From Gonatopus flavifemur (Eukaryota > Arthropoda > Insecta > Hymenoptera > Dryinidae): a stretch of DNA of 64,000 bases. The notes beneath the pieces are model-generated. The model made no database searches. It had not been told where the DNA came from and saw only the letters and a program-made list of their open reading frames with translations. Below are positions 13,121-22,462 of this stretch, one piece after another (the stretch's first letter is position 1; every line of letters starts with the position of its first letter). Where the stretch lies: NCBI GenBank assembly GCA_018340375.1, contig JAFFJZ010000006.1:29580001-29644000 (forward strand), written 5' to 3'. Position numbers and translations under genes: made by a program.

Positions 13121-14127
13121 TGGATTGAACTTGTATGGGAATGCATACTTATTTTAAGAGGAAGATGAATTCTGTGATGACGAATACGTAATGGTATTGA
13201 TGGTGGAGAGGATATTTTACTCATCAATGAACGATCATTGGAAAAATTCACCAAGTGACTTATTATCCCATGAGGAATACCCTCTTAAAATTTCTAATTC
13301 ACCCTGCATCGTTGTGACTTCATCCTGCCATCCTTGAAATTTCATTTTTCAATTGATTTCGAAAAGTGCCCTCCCAGTTTCCTATATAACTTTCTTTGCT
13401 CCCCGCACAACGCTTGCGTTTATTACGCAATCAAGAATGTCTGAACAGTTTCTTTGATATTTACGACCTCGTAAAAAAGACCATTGGAAATTATTTTCAT
13501 TCAATTAAGTCGAAGAGCCTTGTGCACCCAACGTGAATTAATGTGTGGAATCTCTTCATCGAACATACCTCTGGATAATTATTGTAATTAATCGTATTTA
13601 AATAAATCAAAATTTTATCAAGAAAAGTAATAAATCGAGTGAAATAAGATAGGTTGTTGTTGTTTTTTTTCAAAGAGTCGTTTTCTCCAGAGTTCTTTTA
13701 AATTTGACGGATAGGTACGATATTTCGAAATACCCACATACGTAGGAAATCGTGTCACGATACCATATCAGATATCCCGCAGTGAATGGTCCCGTAGGTG
13801 GAAAGAGTGGCAACGGTCGCGGCACGGTGCTGCTGCTCTCTGAAAGAATAATTATCCTTGCTGATACTGATTGGCGTTTGGTCCGGGTAATTTGTTATTT
13901 ATCCGGGTGTGTCAAGTTAGTTTCGTATATGTTTGTAACACGCGGTGCAATATCTGCACCCGAAGAATCAAGAAAAGTGTTGCTATACAAAATCGTCGGC
14001 GCGTATTCCTCTCGCATGTGTGCTGCTGCACGCGGGGGAAATCGAACGATAGAGGAGTATGAGGGCGAGCAGGAGAGGGCCGAAGGAGGGAAGAAAGCCC
14101 TCGGGTCGTCCCTCAAGAGAAGCACAT
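13121..14127. other. Non-coding stretch with CG-richer end
   Basis: From about 13740 the composition becomes visibly richer in G and C, and overlapping open frames appear on both strands (up to 153 codons on plus). I recognise no domain, and such frames arise easily in CG-rich DNA. It may be leader or regulatory sequence of an unseen gene. Confidence 0.35.
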
Positions 14128-14185
14128 TACATTGCGATCGTTCGCTTACCTCGCACGCGGAGATCTTTACGCTGTTCCCTTCTGC

Positions 14186-14262
14186 GTTCTCGAACGTCGT
14201 CGGCCTCGAATAACCGTGCGGGAATGCCGTGAATTCCGAACAAGCCGCTTAACCGAGCGGTG
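14186..14262. repeat. Local CG-rich duplication, copy A
   Basis: This segment contains CCTCGAATAACCGTGCGGGA followed by ATGCCG and a TTCCG word. It matches the segment at 14878-14950 over about 50 nt with few changes. The main length difference is a three-base gap, so reading frames on both strands are kept: plus reads PRITVRECREFRT, minus reads GIPARLFEAD. It may be a duplicated regulatory or coding segment. Confidence 0.6.
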
Positions 14263-14799
14263 CCGAGTCGAGTCGTGTTCCCCGATCGGCAGTCAACGTT
14301 CCTATAAGTCCTGATCGAAAGGATTGCTATACGTACACCGCAGAAAAAAATGCTCTTTTCCTCTCATATTGGATGAATATTCTCCGAATCGAGGAGTGAT
14401 ATTTCATTTGCTAATTATTCACCGCCCTTTCAAATTCGTCCACATAATTCCTCAAAGGACGAAAATAGGCGAATAAATTCCAAACGTTGAGAGAATTTCA
14501 AAACAACTCGATTCGTCATATTTCACGAGTCGAGAGGAGAAACACCTGTTTATCCCTAGAATTAAAAATCGAATTTCATATTCCTTTGAACGACTCCCCT
14601 TTTCCTTTCATCGAATACCTTTATGATGCTTACGTAAGCGATCACTCTCTAACGATGGCATTCTCGATGCAAAGAGAACGCGTTGCTTATATAGAACCAT
14701 AGATCGAATTCTATCTCGTGAGTGGTAGTAGTGAGCGTTGTTGGAATGAGATGAGTTAGAAACGAATCGAGAAGAGGCCCCGACATTAAAGTCAATGTT

Positions 14800-14806
14800 C
14801 AGGTAA
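14800..14806 (+). other. Strong splice-donor-like site
   Basis: GTTCAG|GTAAGG fits the donor consensus well. The preceding bases are open in more than one frame, so no exon can be assigned. It sits between the two copies of the local duplication. Confidence 0.25.
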
Positions 14807-14877
14807 GGGGCTGATGATGTTACTGTTCTTCCATGCAACAGCCTCCAAGACCCTTCTCTCAAAGACTCGTTCTTCGT

Positions 14878-14950
14878 TGTTCGAACGTTGGCCTCGAATA
14901 ACTGTGCGGGAATGCCGCAATGCATTCCGTACTCAGTTGACGCGCCATTT
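14878..14950. repeat. Local CG-rich duplication, copy B
   Basis: Contains GCCTCGAATAACTGTGCGGG followed by AATGCCG and a GCATTCCG word, the partner of 14186-14262. Plus frame reads PRITVRECRNAFRTQL; minus reads GIPAQLFEANV. Three-base spacing between copies and frame preservation are suggestive of coding but not decisive. The flanks diverge quickly. Confidence 0.6.
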
Positions 14951-15005
14951 AAGCTTGCCGTTAATTATTTGTCGCGCTTCGTCGATTAGATATAAGTGTA
15001 TATAG

Positions 15006-17717
15006 TTGCGCTTGACACTGTCCTCGAAGCTCCCACCCACTGTTCAATAATTATATTCATTATCGGTATTTTACCCTCATCTCATCACTTTTTCTATACG
15101 TTTCTTTTACCATTAAAATTGAAAATGTTGTTTTCTTTCATTGCTTCTCCGTCGATTGACATTCGAGTTGACATATACGGTACATCTTGAATTCAATATA
15201 AAAACAAAAAAGGGGAGAGAGAGAAAGATTCAAATGTCTCGGACGAGTACGTGTATATGTAAGTAGGTAGAAGCAAACTATAGAATCTATAGTAAAGCGT
15301 TCAACATTTAATATTAAATGGAATACGAATGCTATCTTGCCTCGGTTCAGGTTTTTCAACGGATCCTCCTCCCTCTTCGACTGTCGAAGTTTGCTCGAGG
15401 AATTGCAACTTTCCGTACCGAGTTCTCTGTAGAGGATTCTACATAGCCGACGACAAGCTAGAGGTTTTAATTTAACAAACTGCCACTTGCGTTGTCGGGT
15501 ATCTGCGAACACTCCACTTTGGAATTCCATTCGATGACTTCGCCTTCGACAGGTCTCCAAGTCCAGGATTGAGAATCTGGAATTCAGACTTGCTAACCGA
15601 AAACTCAGAGCGGAGAGGCAATCGTGGTGTCTCAGTGTCGTCCAAGTTTCTAGACGTTAGAGGTTTAAAGAGGAGAGAGAAATATGAATAGTATCCCCTC
15701 GGAAAATATTACCATCTTTTTTTTCATTCTGATAAATTCATCTGAATATTTCAATTATTATTATAAAAGTGGATGACAAATTTTTTATTCGGAGAAATTA
15801 AATGCGTATCGATTCCCGTTATCCTTGGATAATTTTCAAAATCATTGATAAGTTTCATCGAGTTGTAATACTCGAGTTTTATGATGCATGGCGACAGACC
15901 GATGATTTTATATCCACGTTCAACAACCTACACGATCGTATGCCGCGGAGCAATTCAATGCCTCAGATTACCATTCATCACCTTTTTCTCTATCCTGTGA
16001 CATTTTGCGAGGAGCGATTCAAACAGATTAGAAACAGCAGGTGTAGCTGCAGGTGCTTTTACTTTCGAGTGGGTGAAGTGGAGAGTAGGAGGCAGGAAGT
16101 CACAGTCTCCATCAGACGACATTCCATACCATTCACGAACCCTGGAATATTCTATTTCGAGTTTTAATTTGATTCAATCCAGGAAAGTCGATCGAACACG
16201 ATACAAAAATTGCAAGACAATTTCTACAGAAGGATAAATGATATCGTCAATTATATTTGTAATCATCGTTGGATCGTTGAACAGTTAATTCCACGAGATA
16301 TGGATTTTCGTGTCTGTACGAAGACACACAGACAGGTTTTGACACAGACGTAAAAACGACAAATTGATGATAGGTTGTCTGAGCATACGTTGGGACAAAG
16401 TATGGTTCTAAAACATCTATTTCATACTCCGGTATGACGGTATAACACTGTTTCCTCTTGGTTTCGGACTCGTCTTTGGACCAGACACCATTAGCTGTCG
16501 TCCTATCATCATTACTTAGCCTGGCACCGAGTGCCGAAGAGCATGAGTGTACCGCAAGTCGTCTCTATATTTACCTTTAAGTAAAAGCATCTTGCCAAGT
16601 CGAGTAAGGTGTCGTACGCGGGCAATGGTATACGACAAGAGTTAACACTGATGCGCCAGCTCACCGGATGAATCCGGTTCGATGCCAGCAGAAGACATAG
16701 TATATACAAAGTTTATGTGCATATACTTGAACAGAGGAATCGAGATAGTAGCGGCATCGAGCGACCGAGTCCGATCGCAATCTCACTTCAGACTGATATA
16801 TTAGCTGACTTTGATAATAATTACTCATTGTCCTAGCATAATTTTCCACCCACGATACAACTAAATATGAATCGAACCGGAATTCTCGACCTCCCCTTTT
16901 TTTGTTTTTTCAAGGATCAAAGGGTGAAGCGTGGCACAAAAGAAGAATATTTCAAGAGCGATGATCCGTGTTGGCGCGTATTTATTTGTCGAAGAATTGG
17001 TTAGGAAAGAGGACACGCGATAATTAACTGAGGATCCGAGCGAAAGTCTGGAAAGCGCGAACAATTCATCTTGCATGTTCAACAGGTACCTAAATAAATT
17101 TCAACCAGTAAATCGAGATATTCCGGAGGTCTGCTTTCTTGCCGCGTAACAAACAATGGAAAATCGTTTGATCGTATGGATTTATACGTGCGTCGAGTTG
17201 GATACGATGCGGATGAAAAAAATGTTCTTTTTCAATTGAAATTTGAATGAGTCGGAGAGTGGCGAGGTGATTTGTTGTTTGGAACAAATTTTTCAATGGT
17301 CTGGATCGCTGGAGTTGGAATACCAACGTGACCGTTAAGTGATACGTAAAGCGGAAATAGATTACGAACGCATGAAATCGAATATACAAAATTTAGAAGA
17401 GAATTCAACGATGGGACGATTGGTTTGATCGTATATTATGAACGACGCCAAGCACGTGGAAAAAAACCTTCTACTCCCTCCTACACAAACAAAACTATCT
17501 ACGAAAAGAAGTTACAGCAACTAATCAGTACCTTGTAATCAGTAGTTTTATTATTTCACCATCTAAATGACAATATTGATTGTACAAATTACTATTTAGG
17601 TTAATTACGTTTACGATAAAAGCTAACTATTTATTTTTTTCTCTCTCAGGATGAATATTTGTATGTGAAACAGAAAGAACAGGAATTTTAATGAAAACAT
17701 TTATAATCTCATCATAT
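15006..17717. other. Non-coding stretch, no gene recognised
   Basis: Open frames of 121 codons (plus, 15802-16167) and 140 codons (minus, 15138-15560) exist. Neither has a recognisable domain, a good start context or splice support. No transposon ends were paired. Confidence 0.4.
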
Positions 17718-17903
17718 CCCTGCTTAAAAGATCCGATTCAAACCTATTAACTGGTCAATCAGTATGAATCAGATTTTTCCTATTTTTAATCTCATTCAAA
17801 CCGATTATATTTGAATGAGATCAAATGGTAAAATTCCCGGACAAAAATCTGATTCAAACTGATTGACGAATGAATAAGATTAAATCGGATTTTCGAAGCA
17901 GGG
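17718..17903. mobile_element. MITE, CCCTGSTT-end family, copy 2
   Basis: Left end CCCTGCTTAAAAGATCCGAT; the right end read in reverse complement starts CCCTGCTTCGAAAATCCGAT. The interior carries repeated GATTCAAACC / AATCTGATTCAAACTG words in both orientations, so the element folds on itself. The 186-bp unit has no coding capacity. The target duplication is not clear. Confidence 0.7.
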
Positions 17904-19001
17904 ATGTCACATCATATTTCAACATTCTATACAAAATTGTAAATTGCTGGCCTTTCATGACTACATCATTTTTCAATGAATCTTCCCCTTACAAAATTGA
18001 TGTTCATTTATTCTCCGCGTATTTTCAAATATCTTCTTTGATTAATAAATTTATTAATCAATTCCCATCATATTTTACAAAGAATATCAACTCGAATGCT
18101 ATCGAGTGAATGTACATTATGATTTTTTCATTCGGTTTAATCTCATATTTATAAAAAAAACTAATGAATAATCTAAATTCGCATTGGTCCCTCAAGGAAG
18201 ATGAAAACAATTTTTAATCCTCTTATAAAGTTTTTTCCAGACGAATAATAGATATGGATCAAAATAATTTTCAAAATATGGTACATGTGATGTTCTCATA
18301 AATTGAAATGAATATTCAAAGAAAGATTTGTGCTTTCATTTTTATAATTCCATCAATACATTGGTGTGCTAAATTCTTCAGTTTGTGCTTCTCTTCTGAG
18401 GGCAAATGGTTGACATACAGTAGCTAAATCATGATCACAATAAATATCATATGCTATTATTCACGATATACGCCATCGGAGAGCACTCGCAAGCCTAGAA
18501 TAATCACCATTGATCGGTTGTTCGATACGAAACAGAGTGTAACAAAACGATATTCCTCTCATCGAAAGTTGCCTCCCCAGGCTTATTTCTTTATTGATCT
18601 CGTCGTAGTGTCTTCAACAAAAATGAAGAATCATCGAATATAAGAATGATATCTTGGATGAAAAGTTTGTACATTGATTGAACATGTAAAAAAGAAATAT
18701 CATAAGAACTATCACGCAAATCCGAATTGTAAATATTCCGATAATTATTTGTTCCCTCTCCATGAAAGATTTATTTGTAGAAATTGAATAAATATTCAAT
18801 TAGATGCAAAAACTGATTACTTGTGGCGGATCAATTATTGATTTAGAAGACCAATTTATCTGGGGCAAGCATTCCATTATTTCATTCGATTGAATATTTC
18901 ATTGATCCTGGAGAGAGGACAAATAAACTATTTATTTGGTTGGAAGGAATTTTTTTTTCAGTGCAGGTTCCTTCAAAAAACGTGTTTTTTTTTTAATACA
19001 T
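17904..19001. other. Non-coding stretch, no gene recognised
   Basis: AT-rich sequence with only short unsupported open frames. Confidence 0.5.
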
Positions 19002-19007
19002 TTTATT
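19002..19007 (-). terminator. Possible poly(A) signal for the 19653-20531 gene
   Basis: TTTATT on plus is AATAAA on minus, about 650 nt past the stop codon. An ATTAAA variant near 19317-19322 would give a shorter 3' UTR. There is no direct evidence of which, if either, is used. Confidence 0.25.
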
Positions 19008-19652
19008 TATAGTACAAAAAAATATTTCAAAATCCAACTTCTTACAGGTGAAATTACATATATTAAACTACCTACTCAAAGATTTTTGTTTCTTCTTTTT
19101 AAATAGCGACTCTCAAAATGGCTGCTCAAACTCGTTCGATTTGTTGGGGAGTGTCTGTCATCATTTCTTGGAAACAACTCATCTGAAAGTAACAAAACAA
19201 AACAGCTTTTAATTCTGTATTGGGATGTGCTATGATCGGTACTACAATGAAATATTTTCACAGAAAAAAAACAAAATGGCGGACTTTTGAATTCTTTTTT
19301 TTCACCCTTTTTTCGCACTTTTAATTGTTTATAACTTTTTTCAATGACAACAATCCATCTCCATTTTGTTAGCAGGAGGTCACTAAAATTCTCTAGAAAT
19401 TCTAGATCCTGCGAGGCAAGTCTCAGCCATCCGCGTTAAACTTCTATCAGAGCAATTATAATCAGAGTTTGTCCGAGAGAAACGCAGTGGAACCTTAAAA
19501 AATACTAAAACAATGGAAATTCCTCAGGAAACCCTATTCAATACTTTGCATCATCAAAATGATCTTCCCTCAAAAATTGAGGAACTTTTGAAAAGTCAGC
19601 TCTTCAGAAATATTTAGTAATTCCAAAGAATATAAAAGAAAAAGAAAAACAA

Positions 19653-20531
19653 TCACCATTCAGCCTTCGCAGATTCATCTTTATCAACATGTACCGAGGA
19701 GGATTCCTTCCCAGCATCCGATACAATTGAATCTCCTTCGGATACTGCCATTCGTTTTCTGGTACCCGCAGAATTCAGGCGATTTTTCTGTCGTTGTTGT
19801 GCTTCGGACTGTCTCTGGCGTTTCAGGCGTTGTAATTTCTCTTTTCTCTTGTGATGCATCTTTTTTTTGATTTCCAATTCAGGAGGCGAACCCGGGCGTA
19901 TCTCCCATTGCCTCACCCTTTTCATGTTCTTTTGACTTTTATTCGAATTCGAATCTGCTTCTTCGTTCATGGTTTCTTTTCGACCTACATCCAGGAGAGG
20001 TAGATTTTGTGGATTGATATCGATCCGCATAGTTACCGGAAGTGGATGTATTTCCGAGGGTCGACTGTCCTCCTTCGCCAACGGATGAGTAGTTGCGATT
20101 TCAGCAGCAACGTACACCGGAGTATCCGGAATTCCTGTTGGATTCGATTCCAAAGGTTCGCTCTTGATCGCTTCGTTCAGATCCCAACTGAAAACCGGTT
20201 GGGGCAACGTTTCTTGCTGTTTCTGGGGATTCGGTTCCACGCTTCTCGTTACGTTCTCCGGATGTTGTAAGATAATTTGAAGTGGTTGAGTGGACGTTGG
20301 ATTGGTTGATTCTTCGTTACATAAAGTATCAGCGACTCTTTTGAATTCGCTCAAAGTACCGGTAGATTGATCCACAAATCTCGCAGTATTGATCAATTTA
20401 TCGCGTACTTTTTTCCATATGGTGTTGATCAGGAGTAATTTGATGGTATTGGCGTCGCTTATACACTGATTTATATCGGAATTATTCAGATTAATCTGTT
20501 CTCTCAAAACTTTCTTCGTGTAATCTTCCAT
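19653..20531 (-). CDS. Unknown intronless protein, basic and probably nuclear (292 aa)
   Basis: By far the longest frame in the window and unlikely by chance in DNA this AT-rich. The start is well placed: minus-strand context is GAACATGG, with A at -3 and G at +4. Residues 1-75 look like a compact, partly helical domain (hydrophobic LLLINTIWKKV at 33-43, then RDKLINTARFVD). Residues 76-200 are low-complexity, rich in P, Q, E, S and T, with a sumoylation-type motif IKSE at 122-125. Residues 202-260 are strongly basic (KKKMHHKRKEKLQRLKRQRQ at 222-241), suggesting nuclear import and perhaps a helix or nucleic-acid contact. The tail is acidic and serine-rich. I do not recognise the family. It could be a single-exon gene, a retrogene, or a terminal exon of a longer gene. 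Neighbouring DNA gives no functional clue. Confidence 0.72.
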   Translation of the reverse strand: MEDYTKKVLREQINLNNSDINQCISDANTIKLLLINTIWKKVRDKLINTARFVDQSTGTLSEFKRVADTLCNEESTNPTSTQPLQIILQHPENVTRSVEPNPQKQQETLPQPVFSWDLNEAIKSEPLESNPTGIPDTPVYVAAEIATTHPLAKEDSRPSEIHPLPVTMRIDINPQNLPLLDVGRKETMNEEADSNSNKSQKNMKRVRQWEIRPGSPPELEIKKKMHHKRKEKLQRLKRQRQSEAQQRQKNRLNSAGTRKRMAVSEGDSIVSDAGKESSSVHVDKDESAKAEW

Positions 20532-20700
20532 GTTCGAATAACGTTCTGCACGTTCGTGCGTCGACTGGTTCGTTCAGAAACTTTTGTATAGGATTTTCTT
20601 CTTCCCCTTTCAACGATATCGCGATGTTGCCGGTTTGCTTCTACAGCTGCGCAATACAGAGCGTGCCGACTTTCGATGATCATTCATATTCTCTTTGATA
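20532..20700 (-). promoter_or_regulatory. Probable 5' flank of the 292-aa gene
   Basis: The sequence upstream of the minus-strand start is more CG-rich than beyond 20760 (CACGTTCGTGCG and AACGATATCGCG words), consistent with a leader and promoter. I see no TATA box at a reliable distance. Confidence 0.3.
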
Positions 20701-21035
20701 TCCCTTGTTTGATCATTCTCATGGAATCCAAAAGTTTTGTTCGTTCTCATCAAATGAGATATAGACGTTCCTCGGAAGATTTCTCTGAGTAATTTGCATC
20801 ATGAAAAATTAATGAACAATTCATTCTTTTAACTCAGTGTTTACACACAAAAAACGAAGATTCATTTATAGCTCCAAACAAATATTCATTCCCTCATAAG
20901 CGAATATATGTTTCTCGACTATAAATAAATTAAAAATTCTACTATTTCTGGAATATCCATTGTATTCAATATTTCTCGCATTTGAATAAAAGATTTCTAT
21001 ATTTCGCCCTATCGATATCAAAATTATATATAATT

Positions 21036-21118
21036 TGTATATAATTCAATACGGTTTATACAGAATTTCTATATAATTATATAAAAATTGTATAATATTA
21101 TGAAAATTTTTCCACACG
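21036..21118. repeat. AT-rich CCCGTGT-end repeat, copy 1
   Basis: Contains AAATTATATATAATTTGTAT, an ATACGGTTTAT word and a right end CACACGGG. The same order of words is seen at 62281-62389, with shorter versions at 41019-41091 and 58176-58248. The left terminus is not preserved here. Confidence 0.5.
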
Positions 21119-22063
21119 GGATATTTTGACCTTACGAAGATAAATTTTTCCGTTTTCTTACAATTTCAATCAATCAACTACCTCCGTGACTAGATTAAAC
21201 ATAGATTCCATTTGAGATGTTCGAAATGAATCATCTCTCTCACAAAATTGTTGCTTCGCTCCATCCAGGTAACACTCATTCGATTTATTTTACGATCTAA
21301 ATACCAATAAACAGACAAACGATGTTCATTTGCTTCCACCAAAACCCACGTCAGCAGAGGAAATTCTCTCTCCCTCTCTGTTACCGTATTTCAATATTTT
21401 ACGAATCGATTTTTAGTACGTCGTATAATTTAATCAAATTTTGCTCATAAATTCGTTCGGAAAGGTATATATTCAGATTTACGTGCGTGATGAAAACTAG
21501 AAAATTGATCGATGTTTATTATATCGAACAGTTCCTCGCGTGCGAAGTGTATCAGAATCAATATAATTGAAACTCATACGTTAATTAATATAAAATAATT
21601 AAAAATCATGTTGGAAAGTAATGTAAATTATATGAAATATGTTGCAACAGAACTTTCTGAATGATTTCAGAGTATAATAACTCGGTGAATTCAATTTATT
21701 TATATCAAATTGAAAAGCGATAAAAAAAAGAAACGTGTAGAGATTGAATTCCATGAAATGAATCGAGTAAAAGTTTCTATTACGTTCGTGACAGATTCTC
21801 TCTCTCTCTTTATTCTCAACCGTGGGAGAACTATACTCCGATTGTGGTTTGGGAATAGCTGAATGACCTATTCGATTGAAACGCCAAGCAACCACCGCCC
21901 ACACATAAATAGTTCAATCGTCAAGGTTGGGGCGTCAATGATAAGAAAAGTGACGACGACGTCGACGTCGACGACGAGATCCACGCAAAACGTATTATAA
22001 CGCCTCCTTTTTCACGTAGGTGTAAAGGAACTACGACGACGATAACTAAAACGACAACAACAT

Positions 22064-22203
22064 TGACGTTCGTCACGTGGGCTCAATGACGTAAATATTG
22101 TCACAGCCGCTGCAGTTCAAAGCTTGGATACATGTAACACGAGTACTTTTACTACGATGCAAAGCTTATAAAACGTGCGCGATGCTTCTTATGCTTACAC
22201 TCA
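22064..22203 (+). promoter_or_regulatory. Candidate TATA promoter with E-box and CRE-like sites
   Basis: TATAAAA lies at 22167-22173, with a plausible start about 30 nt downstream near 22198-22203 (ACACTCAATT). Upstream are a CACGTG E-box at 22074-22079, a TGACGTAA CRE-like site at 22087-22094 and a TGACGTT at 22064-22070. Such sites bind bHLH and CREB/ATF factors in animals. A CG-rich block (GTCGACGTCGACGACG, 21958-21980) lies just upstream. The clustering of motifs around a TATA box supports a regulated promoter. Confidence 0.4.
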
Positions 22204-22372
22204 ATTTGCCCACATATGCATATACTTGAGAACGCACGTGTCGTTGCAGTTCGTTCGCCCACGCCTAGTTCGACACCACGGGTTAACGCTCGTAAAACTC
22301 TACTATCATTCGTTCGTTCTTTTCTATCTTTTTTATTCGTCGTATGGTTTGGTCCTTGTTTCTCTTCCCACG

Positions 22373-22462
22373 ATGATTGCCCTCTTCACCGATGCAAACC
22401 CATTTGACGAGCTATTGAACGATAAAAAATTAATGTCACCAGAAGGAAGTGTAGGAAACGAA
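22373..22462 (+). CDS. Possible first coding exon of an unknown gene
   Basis: About 170 nt downstream of the candidate transcription start, an ATG in good context (CCCACGATG, A at -3) opens a frame reading MIALFTDANPFDELLNDKKL and then MSPEGSVGNE. A donor-like GAA|GTAGGT follows at 22463; without splicing, the frame ends two codons later. The peptide is acidic and hydrophobic, as in the N-termini of some transcriptional regulators, but I do not recognise it. An upstream in-frame GTG-started extension is probably leader. The promoter, ATG context and donor support each other, but a 30-codon frame is weak on its own. Confidence 0.33.

Noticed and set aside
13752..14213. 153-codon open frame on plus
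   Set aside because: Overlaps other long frames on both strands in CG-rich DNA where stops are rarer; no domain seen.
15138..15560. 140-codon minus-strand frame
   Set aside because: No domain, no splice or promoter support, low-complexity end.
15802..16167. 121-codon plus-strand frame
   Set aside because: No recognised motif and no supporting signals.
16511..16690. Possible tRNA from a GGTTCGATGCC word
   Set aside because: No matching acceptor, D-arm and anticodon stem could be built around it.
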